Below, piece after piece: positions 33,555 through 41,840 of a stretch of 64,000 nucleotides of DNA. Below the pieces are notes generated by a model. That model was not told the origin of the DNA. It saw only the letters and a list, made by a program, of their open reading frames with translations, and searched no databases. Position 1 is the first letter of the stretch. Each line of letters opens with the position of its first letter. This stretch comes from Cohnella rhizoplanae. Lineage in GTDB: Bacteria; Bacillota; Bacilli; Paenibacillales; Paenibacillaceae. The stretch lies in contig NZ_CAOJCN010000024.1 of assembly GCF_948329515.1 (NCBI RefSeq), positions 17,068 to 81,067 of the forward strand, read 5' to 3'. The position numbers and the translations under genes were made by a program.

Positions 33555-34970
33555 TTACTTGCCGTAGAGCGATCCGATCTCCTTCACCGCGGCGTCGAGT
33601 TCGCCCTTGCCGGACAGCGGAGGCGCGAGCTTCTGCGGGACGATCTCCCACAGCAGTTTTTCCTTTCCGTCGAAGAACGGCGCGGAGATCGCGTACTTCT
33701 GCGCGTCGATAAACGTCTGCTTGTTGTAGCCCTCGTCGTTCGCGAGATAAGCTTCGGCCGCCGCTTTGCTTGCCGGGATCGATTGACCTTGCTTGGCGAG
33801 CGCGGTCTGGCCGTCCGGACCGCCCAGCCAGCTGAGCAGCGCCCATGCGGCTTGCTCGTTCTTGCTGTACGGGCTCATGGCGTTGCCCGCGACCTGGACC
33901 ACGGTCTTCGTCTCCTTGAACTTTGGCGGCAGCACCGTGTCGAACTTGATGTTGGCCTTGGTGAATTCGCTGGCGGACCAGGAGCCCGCGAAGCTCATCG
34001 CCACCTTGCCCGTCGTCATCGTCAGGAACGGCTCCTTGGCGAGCGATTGGCTCTGGCTGAACGTCGGCGTCACGTGATGCTTGGTGACGAGGTCGCGATA
34101 GAACTCCAGCACTTGCTTGGCTTCCGGCGATTCCAGGCCGAGCGACTTGTCGTCGTTCACGAGCTTGCCGCCGTTGGATTCAATCTGCGGCTCGAGCACG
34201 GAGTCGGCGGAGCCTGCAGCATCGACCGTAAGGCCCCACTGCACGACGTTCTTGGCGTCGAAGTCCGCATCGGCCGCCGTCTTCCCGTTCTTGTCGAGCG
34301 TCAGCTTCTTCGCGATGTCGAGCGCTTGGTCCCAGGTCAGCTCTCCAGCCGGATAAGCGGCGCCTGCCGGATTCGTCTTGGGATCGTCGAACAGCCCTTT
34401 ATTATAGTAGAGAACGATCGTGTTCGCGTCGCGCGGCAGGGACACTTGTTTGCCGTCGACCTGGTGGGCGGCCAGCACCCCCGGCTCGAAGTTGCCCGTA
34501 TCGAAGCCGGTCGAAGCGATCAGATCGGTCAAGTCCTTCATGGCGCCGATCTTGGCGTATTTGTCCACGTAGGCGTAACTGATCTTGTAGACGTCCGGAA
34601 GATCCTTGGCGGCGGCCTGTGCCGTTAACGCCGTCCAGTACGTCCCCCAGTCCTTGCTGACGACTTCGACCTCGACGTTCGGATACTTCTCGCTGAAGCC
34701 TTTGAGCAGTTCCTTCGTCTGCTCGGTCTCCACGTTCGTCCCCCACTGCGCATAAGTCACCTTACCGGAGATGTCCGCGGCGCCGGCCGTAGCCGACGCG
34801 GATCCCGATGCCGGGGCCGTGGCCGACGCGGATGCCGAAGCGCCTGACGAGCCGCTGGCCGCAGGCGACGAAGCCGCGCCGTCGTTGTTGTTGCTGCCGC
34901 ATGCCGCGAGACTCAGCATTCCGACCAGACTCAGTACCGCGAGCTGGGCAATCCGTTTCTTTGTTTGCAT
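33555..34970 (-). CDS. ABC transporter sugar-binding lipoprotein
   Basis: 471 aa. A signal peptide with lipobox (LSLAACG, Cys near residue 25) is followed by a Ser/Ala-rich linker and a family-1 extracellular solute-binding domain (KVTYAQWGTNVETEQTKELLKGFSEKYPNVEVEVV onward). It captures an oligosaccharide outside the membrane for the two permeases encoded upstream. GGAGGG lies 7-8 nt before the ATG. No ATPase gene is in the locus; such CUT1 importers commonly share a general MsmX/UgpC-type ATPase encoded elsewhere. Confidence 0.9.
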   Translation of the reverse strand: MQTKKRIAQLAVLSLVGMLSLAACGSNNNDGAASSPAASGSSGASASASATAPASGSASATAGAADISGKVTYAQWGTNVETEQTKELLKGFSEKYPNVEVEVVSKDWGTYWTALTAQAAAKDLPDVYKISYAYVDKYAKIGAMKDLTDLIASTGFDTGNFEPGVLAAHQVDGKQVSLPRDANTIVLYYNKGLFDDPKTNPAGAAYPAGELTWDQALDIAKKLTLDKNGKTAADADFDAKNVVQWGLTVDAAGSADSVLEPQIESNGGKLVNDDKSLGLESPEAKQVLEFYRDLVTKHHVTPTFSQSQSLAKEPFLTMTTGKVAMSFAGSWSASEFTKANIKFDTVLPPKFKETKTVVQVAGNAMSPYSKNEQAAWALLSWLGGPDGQTALAKQGQSIPASKAAAEAYLANDEGYNKQTFIDAQKYAISAPFFDGKEKLLWEIVPQKLAPPLSGKGELDAAVKEIGSLYGK

Positions 34971-35050
34971 GTTGAGCCCTCCTTGTACGTGAATGAATGA
35001 TTAAATGAGTGACCTGCCCCTTGATGCGCTCCCCGAGGTGCCTGCCGGGA

Positions 35051-35875
35051 TTACTTGATCCCGGTCATCACCACCCCCTCGATGAAATAGCGCTGGGCAA
35101 AGAAGTAGATAACGCCGATCGGCAGCAGCGCGAGGAACGATCCCGCGGCGAGCACCGGGAAGTCGTGAGAGGTCTGGCCCATGATCATCTGCAGGCCGAC
35201 GCTCAGCGTCTGCAGCTTCTCCGACTGGATGAAGATAAGCGGGGAGAAGAAGTCCGTCCAGGAGAACACGAAGGAGAAAATGAAGCCGCTCACGAGAATC
35301 GGGCCGGACAGCGGCAGGATCACCCTGGAGTAGATCGTCCAGTACCCGCCCCCGTCGACATAGGTCGCCTCGTCCAGCTCCCGCGGAATCGTGAGGAAGA
35401 ACTGTCTGAACAGGAAGATGAAGTATGGATTGCCCAGCACATGCGGAACGATCAGCGGCAGCCAAGTGTCGTACCAGCCGATATCGCGGTACAGCAGGTA
35501 CAGCGGGATCAGCGTCACCTGCGCCGGGATCATGAGCGTGGCCAGCACGATGGCGAACAGGAAGTTGCGCGAGCGCGCCTTCGTACGGGCGAATCCGAAC
35601 GCGATCAGGGAAGAGAACAGGATGGTGCCCAAGCCGACGGAGCCCGCGATCGCGAACGAGTTGCCGATCCAGCGGCCCATGAGCGGCATCGATTCGAAGA
35701 GCCGTCCGAAGGCGCCGAGCGTAAAGGGATGCGGAAGAAACTCAGGCGGATATCTGAACGTCTGCTCCTGTGTCTTCAGCATCGTGGAGAGCAGCCAGAA
35801 CAACGGGCCAGCGAAGATGCAGAGGCCGATCAGCAGCATGGCGTATTGCAGCGGCGTTTTCAAACGATGTGTCAT
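35051..35875 (-). CDS. Carbohydrate ABC transporter permease (MalG-like)
   Basis: About 274 aa with six TM segments. The binding-protein-dependent transport signature reads EATYVDGGGYWTIYSRVILPLSGPIL near residues 185-210 (EAAxxDGA-type loop that contacts the ATPase). The C-terminus QRYFIEGVVMTGIK is typical of CUT1 MalG/LacG permeases. The ATG at 35875 lies 2 nt after the stop of the partner permease. The longer frame to 35944 overlaps that gene and lacks a site. Confidence 0.92.
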   Translation of the reverse strand: MTHRLKTPLQYAMLLIGLCIFAGPLFWLLSTMLKTQEQTFRYPPEFLPHPFTLGAFGRLFESMPLMGRWIGNSFAIAGSVGLGTILFSSLIAFGFARTKARSRNFLFAIVLATLMIPAQVTLIPLYLLYRDIGWYDTWLPLIVPHVLGNPYFIFLFRQFFLTIPRELDEATYVDGGGYWTIYSRVILPLSGPILVSGFIFSFVFSWTDFFSPLIFIQSEKLQTLSVGLQMIMGQTSHDFPVLAAGSFLALLPIGVIYFFAQRYFIEGVVMTGIK

Positions 35876-35877
35876 GC

Positions 35878-36771
35878 CTATGCGTCGCCCCCTTTGTCTG
35901 CCTCGTAATAGACCCAGCGGTTCGACGTCTTCATGACGATCCAAGTCAGGATGAGGATGATGACGAACAGGATCCAGGACTGCGCCATCGCATAGCCGAA
36001 TTTCATGTCGCGGAACGCAGTGTTGTACGTATTCAGCATGTAGGTCGACGAGGAGTAGTCCGGTCCCCCGTTATTCAGCAGTCTGGACTCGGTGAACATC
36101 TGGAAGTAGTAGATCATCTGCAGCACCAGCGAGAAGAGTATGGTCGGCGAGATCATCGGCATCGTGATGGTGAAAAATTGGCGGAACCGGCTGGCGCCGT
36201 CGATGCGGGCCGCCTCGTACAGCTGGGAAGGCACGCCCTTGAGCGCCGCGAGGAAGATCAGGACCGGCCCGCCCGAGCTCCAGATGCCGATCGTCACGAT
36301 GAGCGGCTTGCTCCAGCCTTCGGACCCGAACCAATCCACCTTCGGAAGGCCGACCCCCTCCAGGATCTGATTGACGAATCCCCCGTCCGTGCCGAACAGC
36401 AGCAGCCAGATGATGACCGTCGCGACGGGCGGTACCAGATAGGGCAGGTAATAGATCGTGCGGAAGAAGCGGATTCCCTTGATCTCGACGTTCAATACGA
36501 CCGAGATGAGGATTTGGAACATGACCGTGATCGGCACGGCGATAAATACGAAGTAAAGCGTATTGCCGAAGCTTTTCAAATAAATCTGGTCCTTGAACAG
36601 GTCCCGGTAATTGTCGAACCCGATCCACCGGGGCGGCGTCACCGAGTTGTAGTCGGCGAAGCTGTAGACCACGCTGAGCGCGGCCGGCCCGACGAAAAAC
36701 ACCAGAAAACCTACGATCCAAGGAAGGATGAACAGCAGAAACTTGCCTTCCTCTCTCCATCTCGAGGTCAT
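35878..36771 (-). CDS. Carbohydrate ABC transporter permease (MalF/UgpA-like)
   Basis: 297 aa with six TM segments. The ATPase-contact loop reads YEAARIDGASRFRQFFTITMPMISPTI near residues 190-215. The N-terminal FLLFILPWIVGFLVFFVGPAALSVVYSF is typical of CUT1 first permeases. It forms the channel with the MalG-like protein. It lies 23 nt downstream of the Gfo/Idh/MocA gene in the same transcription unit. Confidence 0.92.
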   Translation of the reverse strand: MTSRWREEGKFLLFILPWIVGFLVFFVGPAALSVVYSFADYNSVTPPRWIGFDNYRDLFKDQIYLKSFGNTLYFVFIAVPITVMFQILISVVLNVEIKGIRFFRTIYYLPYLVPPVATVIIWLLLFGTDGGFVNQILEGVGLPKVDWFGSEGWSKPLIVTIGIWSSGGPVLIFLAALKGVPSQLYEAARIDGASRFRQFFTITMPMISPTILFSLVLQMIYYFQMFTESRLLNNGGPDYSSSTYMLNTYNTAFRDMKFGYAMAQSWILFVIILILTWIVMKTSNRWVYYEADKGGDA

Positions 36772-36794
36772 GCGGACTCCTCCAGTCTCTCGCC

Positions 36795-37895
36795 CTAACT
36801 CAATTCGCTGATGTAAACGTACCGCTCTTCTTTAATGGAGCGTTCGGCGGCGAGCGCGACGAGCAGCGCCTCCCGGCCGATCCGGCCGTTTGCGTAGGGC
36901 GCTTCGCCCGTGACGACGGAATTCAGGAAGGCATGGCGTTGACGCTGGCTGCCGGTGTGTCCGCCGTTCACCGAATCGGACTCCTGGTCCAGATCGATAT
37001 GATCGCGGCTCTTGTCCTCGGGACCGAAGATGTCGATCGTCTTGTCCTTCTTGGCGATCATCTGTCCGCCGTTGCTCCCGAGCAGGCCGATCTCGAGCCC
37101 CTCGTCCATGAGGTTCCTCGGCTTGAGGTACATGCAGAGCCCGAGATTCGCCTTGCTGCCGTTCTCGTATTCGACGATGACCCAGGCGTGGTCGACGATG
37201 GAAGTGCTCGTCAGCGTCCGCGTCTCGTAGTGCGTATAGGAGTTCGTGATGACGTTGGGCTGTCCGTCCTTGAGCACGTGCTGGCCGCCGGAGGCGAATA
37301 CGCGGAGCGGCTTGGAATCGATCATCCAGTTGAAAATATCGAAGTGATGGCAGTCCTTCTCGATGAGCGCGCCGCCCGATTTGGCGGAATCGTAGAACCA
37401 GTCCACCGGCGGAAACGGGTCGCGGAACTCCTTGCACCACATCATAGTGACGTTGCCGAGCCGCTGGGCGTCCAATTCACGGCGCATCCGGCGGTAGATG
37501 TTCGAATATCGGTACGTCAGGCCGATCTGCAGGATGACGCCGGCCGCTTCCGCCTTGGCGATGATCTCGTCGCATTCGCAGAGCGTCGGCGCCACCGGCT
37601 TTTCCAGAAAAACGTGCTTGCCGCGTTCGATGAACGGCACTGCCGCATCGCGGTGCATATAGTTGGGAAGCGAGATGACCACGGCGTCGAAGGTGTCGAT
37701 GCGATCGTACAATTCCCGATAGTCGGCGACGATGCCGGGTTCGTTCTTTCTTATGTACTGCATGGCCCTCGCCAAGTTAGATTCGCTCGGATCCGCGATC
37801 CAGACGATCTCGCATTCCGGGATTTGGTCGAATCCCATCGCATGGCCGGTCCCCATATCCCCTACGCCGATCAGCGCCAGCCGAATTTTGCTCAT
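36795..37895 (-). CDS. Gfo/Idh/MocA family oxidoreductase of the glycan locus
   Basis: 366 aa. The nucleotide loop LIGVGDMGTGHA is at the N-terminus and HVFLEKPVAPT lies near residue 95. The substrate-domain sequence IEKDCHHFDIFNWMIDSKP contains a catalytic-type DxxxH pattern near residue 185. It is the first gene of the ABC importer operon, so it probably oxidises or epimerises the imported sugar. The strong promoter TTGACT-N17-TAATAT and a 5' leader of about 65 nt precede it. Confidence 0.9.
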   Translation of the reverse strand: MSKIRLALIGVGDMGTGHAMGFDQIPECEIVWIADPSESNLARAMQYIRKNEPGIVADYRELYDRIDTFDAVVISLPNYMHRDAAVPFIERGKHVFLEKPVAPTLCECDEIIAKAEAAGVILQIGLTYRYSNIYRRMRRELDAQRLGNVTMMWCKEFRDPFPPVDWFYDSAKSGGALIEKDCHHFDIFNWMIDSKPLRVFASGGQHVLKDGQPNVITNSYTHYETRTLTSTSIVDHAWVIVEYENGSKANLGLCMYLKPRNLMDEGLEIGLLGSNGGQMIAKKDKTIDIFGPEDKSRDHIDLDQESDSVNGGHTGSQRQRHAFLNSVVTGEAPYANGRIGREALLVALAAERSIKEERYVYISELS

Positions 37896-37965
37896 TGTGT
37901 ACAGCTTCCCCCAACTCTCGATGTATTTTTTGCGCCAAATTTATTATGTTTGGATTACAATTTAA

Positions 37966-37994
37966 ATATTATTCGAATTTAAGATCGCAGTCAA
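37966..37994 (-). promoter_or_regulatory. Strong sigma-A promoter of the oxidoreductase-ABC operon
   Basis: On the minus strand TTGACT (37994-37989) and TAATAT (37971-37966) are separated by exactly 17 nt. The start codon lies about 70 nt downstream of the -10. The surrounding DNA is markedly AT-rich compared with the rest of the window. Confidence 0.75.
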
Positions 37995-37995
37995 G

Positions 37996-38266
37996 AAAAT
38001 TATGAGCAGTTTGGATGAATATTTTCCCTGTTTTTTGGAGCCATTTTGGATATATCCGATGCAAAACGCGTTCGTATATGGCGGTAACACAACCTAACAT
38101 TCGGATTTAAAGCGGGTAAGCGCTTGCTGATCCTATTTTTTATTAGAAGTGCACAAATACATTTTCATTGTCGTTTTGGACAATATTTGCGGCAAACAAT
38201 GTCATTTTTTTTGAAAAATAAAAAACCCTGCGCCGCAAAACGGGCAAGGCGTATAAAAGGCGCGAA
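37996..38266. promoter_or_regulatory. AT-rich regulatory gap with operator-like palindromes
   Basis: There is no gene here. GGTAAGCGCTTGCT (38115-38128) has the palindromic core AAGCGCTT and matches 11 of 14 cre positions. ATTGTC-N6-GACAAT lies at 38167-38184. Both are upstream of the ABC operon promoter and just beyond the LacI gene, so they are candidate binding sites for that regulator or CcpA. No convincing terminator is seen for the LacI gene. Confidence 0.45.
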
Positions 38267-39301
38267 TTAGGTCGATTGTCTGGCCACCAGCTCGAACGGC
38301 AGCGTGATCTTGACGGGAAGCGGATATTTATTCTGTCTGATGTCGACGAGCGTCTTGGCCGCGACCCATCCGATCTCGAACTTGGGGATGTGGACGGTGG
38401 TCAGCGGCGGCGATGCATACTGAGCAAAGTCGATATTGTCGATGGAGGCGATGGCGACGTCCTGCGGGATGCGCAGGTCGCTCTCGAAAACGGCGCGCAT
38501 CGCGGAGATCGCCATCATATCGCTGGCCGCCAGGAAGGCGGTCGGCAGCTTGGCGGGCTTCTCCAGGGCTCGCTTCATCAGCGTATAGCTCTTTTCCGCG
38601 TTCCACTCCGTATCCAGAATCCACTCCTTCTGCAGCGCGAGGCCGGCTTCGTCCATCGCTTCCTTATAGCCGCGGTACCTTTTTTCCTTGGTGATGTCGA
38701 GCGATCTGCCGGAACCGCCCAGAAATCCGATATTCCGGTGGCCCCGCGCGATCAGGTGCTGCACCGCGTGCTTCGCCGCCATCAGGCGGTCGTAGCCTAC
38801 GCTCGGTATCGAAGGATCGGAGACGTCGATGCCTACCACGTAGGGAATATGGCGCTTAATCGTGTCGTAGACGTCGGGATCGATGCTCTCGACGACGATG
38901 ATGCCGTCCACTGCGCCTTCCTGGATCACCTTGTTCAGCATTTCGGGAGACTTGAGGTCCTCGCCGTTGTGAATATAAGCCAGCTCGCCGCCATGCTCCT
39001 GAATGCCCCGCTCGATGCCCTCGAGGATCGGGGAGAAGTACGGGTGGTTGTATTTGTTCTGATTGACCGCTACGATGCAGCCGATCTTGCCGATGGCCGG
39101 TTGTCTGGCCGACGTCCCGCGCTTAGCGCCCGCGCCGTCCTTGGCGGACTTCCCGGCGTGGTAGCCGAGCTGCGCGACCGCGTCCCAGATGCGCTGCCGC
39201 GTGTCGGCGTTCACGGCGCGGCTCGTATCGTTGTTGACGACTCTGGACACCGTGGAGATCGATACGCCCACTTGATCCGCGATATCCTTTAAAGTAGCCA
39301 A
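38267..39301 (-). CDS. LacI family transcriptional regulator
   Basis: About 344 aa. The N-terminal HTH ATLKDIADQVGVSISTVSRVVNND and the hinge typical of LacI/GalR are followed by a periplasmic-binding-like sugar domain (IGCIVAVNQNKYNHPYFSPILEGIERGIQEHGG, then AFLAASDMMAISAMRAVFES). I chose the TTG at 39301, which gives the classic ATLKDIA start with GGGG 9 nt upstream. It lies at the head of the glycan locus in the same orientation and probably represses it until the sugar is present. Confidence 0.9.
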   Translation of the reverse strand: MATLKDIADQVGVSISTVSRVVNNDTSRAVNADTRQRIWDAVAQLGYHAGKSAKDGAGAKRGTSARQPAIGKIGCIVAVNQNKYNHPYFSPILEGIERGIQEHGGELAYIHNGEDLKSPEMLNKVIQEGAVDGIIVVESIDPDVYDTIKRHIPYVVGIDVSDPSIPSVGYDRLMAAKHAVQHLIARGHRNIGFLGGSGRSLDITKEKRYRGYKEAMDEAGLALQKEWILDTEWNAEKSYTLMKRALEKPAKLPTAFLAASDMMAISAMRAVFESDLRIPQDVAIASIDNIDFAQYASPPLTTVHIPKFEIGWVAAKTLVDIRQNKYPLPVKITLPFELVARQST

Positions 39302-39402
39302 TTCGGTCCGCCCCTTTTCCTTGATTTGCCCCAAACTTGTATATGGTCTTCATTATAGCGAAAAGGCATTGCGCGAACAATAAATAAGTGGCCTGCGCAC
39401 AG

Positions 39403-39430
39403 CAAAGCCCCGGCCGCCAAGGCCGGGGCT
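39403..39430 (-). terminator. Rho-independent terminator of prfC
   Basis: The perfect 10-bp GC-rich stem AGCCCCGGCC/GGCCGGGGCT has a 5-nt loop and a short T-run on the minus strand. It lies about 37 nt after the prfC stop. Confidence 0.7.
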
Positions 39431-39466
39431 TCCTTCATGCTGTTCTATCGCCGCTTGCTCGCTGCC

Positions 39467-41053
39467 TTACGGCGCCGTCTCCAGGAACTTCACGTCGGGC
39501 ATGCGCTCTACCGCGGTGCGCATTGCGTACTCGTTTTCGAACAAGGCCACGTTATTATCGTTCTTGTCCTTGACGAGCGTCGAGTTGATGCGGAACTTGG
39601 AGGCGTCCAGCTTGTCGGCGACGATCCAGCGCGCGAATTGGAACTGCGTGCGGGCGAGCTGAATGTCGACGCCGTACTCGTTTTTCATGCGGTACTCGAA
39701 GACGTCGAATTGCAGCTGGCCGACGACGCCGAGGTACGTGTCCTCGAACGGGCCGATCGAGCGGAACACCTGCACCATGCCCTCTTCGGTCAGCTGATCG
39801 AGTCCCTTGAGATACTGCTTCTGCTTGAGCGCGTTCTTGACCGACACCTTGGCGAAGATCTCCGGAGAGAAGGTCGGCAGCTCGTCGAACGTCAGGTTCG
39901 AGCCCTGGGCGAGACTGTCGCCGATGCGGAAAATGCCCGGATCGAACAGGCCGATGATATCGCCCGGATAGGCGGTGTCGACGATATCGCGGTCCTGCGC
40001 CAGGAACTGCTGCGGCTGGGACAGCTTGATGTCCTTGCCGGCGCGCACGTGCTTGACGGACATGCCGCGCTCGAACTTGCCGGAGCAGATACGCAGGAAG
40101 GCGATGCGGTCGCGGTGCGCCGGGTTCATGTTGGCCTGGATCTTGAAGATATAGCCGGAGAACTTCTCGTCGTCCGGCGCCACCTCGCCCTCGGTCGTGC
40201 GGCGCGACGTCGGCGCAGGCGCGAGCTGGAGGAAGTTCTCCAGGAACGTCTGCACGCCGAAGTTGTTGACGGCGCTGCCGAAGAAGACCGGCGTCAGCTC
40301 GCCCGCGCGCACCTTCTCGTAGTCGAACGGGTCGCCTGCGACGTCTAGCAGCTCGAGATCCTGCGCCAGCTGGTCGGCGAGATAATCGCCCGCCATCTCG
40401 CGGATCGCCGGATCGTTATAGTCGGCTGCCGGACGCACTTCGATCGTCGAGTGATCGTTGCCTTGGAACAGCTCGACCTGCTTCTTCATGCGGTCGTATA
40501 CGCCGCACAGCTCGCGGCCCATGCCGATCGGCCAGTTCATCGGCACCGAGCGGATGCCGAGGACCCGTTCGATCTCCTCGAGCAGCTCGAACGGGTTCTG
40601 TCCCTCGCGGTCGAGCTTGTTGATGAACGTGAAGATCGGGATGCCCCGCTTGCGGCATACCTGGAACAGCTTGATCGTCTGCGCCTCGACGCCTTTGGCG
40701 ACGTCGATGAGCATGACCGCGCTGTCTGCCGCGGTCAGGGTACGGTATGTGTCCTCGCTGAAGTCCTGGTGACCCGGGGTGTCCAGGATGTTCACGTTTT
40801 TGCCGGCATACTCGAACTGCATGACCGACGAGGTGACGGAGATGCCCCGCTGCTTCTCGATCTCCATCCAGTCGGAGGTCGCATGGCGTGCGGCCTTGCG
40901 CGCCTTGACGGAGCCGGCGATATGGATCGCGCCCCCATACAGCAGCAGCTTCTCGGTCAAGGTCGTTTTCCCCGCGTCGGGGTGGGATATTATAGCGAAG
41001 GTGCGGCGCTTCGCCACTTCCTGCTTCAGTTGATCGCGTGTCGCTTGGCTCAT
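39467..41053 (-). CDS. prfC: Peptide chain release factor 3
   Basis: 528 aa, the standard length. The GTPase domain has the P-loop SHPDAGKTTLTEK near residue 20, the switch region RGISVTSSVMQF, DTPGHQDFSEDTYRTL and NKLD. RF3-specific C-terminal domains follow. RF3-GTP recycles RF1/RF2 from the ribosome after peptide release. A GAGAGGAA site precedes the ATG. The gene is monocistronic, with a terminator behind it and a tandem-repeat region in front. Confidence 0.96.
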   Translation of the reverse strand: MSQATRDQLKQEVAKRRTFAIISHPDAGKTTLTEKLLLYGGAIHIAGSVKARKAARHATSDWMEIEKQRGISVTSSVMQFEYAGKNVNILDTPGHQDFSEDTYRTLTAADSAVMLIDVAKGVEAQTIKLFQVCRKRGIPIFTFINKLDREGQNPFELLEEIERVLGIRSVPMNWPIGMGRELCGVYDRMKKQVELFQGNDHSTIEVRPAADYNDPAIREMAGDYLADQLAQDLELLDVAGDPFDYEKVRAGELTPVFFGSAVNNFGVQTFLENFLQLAPAPTSRRTTEGEVAPDDEKFSGYIFKIQANMNPAHRDRIAFLRICSGKFERGMSVKHVRAGKDIKLSQPQQFLAQDRDIVDTAYPGDIIGLFDPGIFRIGDSLAQGSNLTFDELPTFSPEIFAKVSVKNALKQKQYLKGLDQLTEEGMVQVFRSIGPFEDTYLGVVGQLQFDVFEYRMKNEYGVDIQLARTQFQFARWIVADKLDASKFRINSTLVKDKNDNNVALFENEYAMRTAVERMPDVKFLETAP

Positions 41054-41180
41054 GAATCACGGATTCCTCTCTTGGACAATATGGCAGATATCATTATAGC
41101 ATATTGTGCCCGGTCCAGGAGGTGAACCTGCGGCGCGAAGGACCGGAGCCGGCGAGGCCGCGGGAGCCGGTGCTTGCTGC

Positions 41181-41615
41181 GGAATAGCGCCAATTTTGCG
41201 CTATTGTGGAGCCCGGTTACTTGGTTGCGCGGGTCCATGCGGCGGAATAGCGCAATTTTGCGCTATTGTGGAGCCGGATTACTTGGTTGCGTGGGTCCAT
41301 GCGGCGGAATAGCGCAATTTTACGCTATTGTGGAGCCCGGTTACTTGGTCGCGGGGGTCCATGCGGCGGAATAGCGCAATTTTACGCTATTGTGGAGCCC
41401 GGTTACTTGGTTGCGCGGGTCCATGCGGCAGAATAGCGCAATTTTGCGCTATTGTGGAGCCCGGTTACTTGGTTGCGCGGGTCAATGCGGCGGAATAGCG
41501 CAATTTTACGCTATTGTGGAGCCCGGTTACTTGGTCGCGCGGGTCCATGCGACAGAATAGCGCAATTCTTGTGCTATGACGGCATCGTCAACGTTAGGCG
41601 TGCGTGTCCTTGGCG
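41181..41615. repeat. Tandem array of a 62-bp unit, about 7 copies
   Basis: (G/A)GAATAGCGC recurs at 41181, 41244, 41306, 41368, 41430, 41492 and 41554, with a period of 62 (63 once). Each unit contains an AT-flanked hairpin, AATAGCGCAA paired with TT(T/G)(T/G)CGCTATT, joined by GGTTACTTGG and GGGTCCATGCGGC. The hairpin is nearly a perfect palindrome. Copies are contiguous without unique spacers. Confidence 0.92.
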
Positions 41616-41760
41616 CAGAATATCACAATTTTTGTGCAATCCGGATACAGGTTACTTGGTCGCGCGCGTCCAATGCGGCGCAATTGCACCATTCTGTGCC
41701 TTGGCGCAACCGGCAACGACGAAGGCCGCACAGCACCTTATCGGTGCTATACGGCCCCTA
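41616..41760. repeat. Degenerate continuation of the 62-bp array
   Basis: Decayed fragments of the unit persist (AGAATATCACAATTTTTGTG, GGTTACTTGGTCGCGCG, ATGCGGCGCAATTG). They suggest an older, diverging end of the array. No gene is seen between 41054 and 41840. Confidence 0.6.
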
Positions 41761-41840
41761 TTGCGCTATGCTAAGTCAACCCGCCAAACCACGCCGCACT
41801 CCCGCTGGCGCGGTCGGCGTGATAGCCGCGCGCCACCAAG

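Noticed and set aside
24813..39301. Prophage or integrated element in the glycan locus
   Set aside because: No integrase, phage structural gene or direct-repeat attachment site is seen; the codon pattern is like the surroundings.
41181..41615. Possible CRISPR array
   Set aside because: Units are contiguous, with no variable spacers, and no cas genes are present; the same holds for the arrays at 7811 and 22257.
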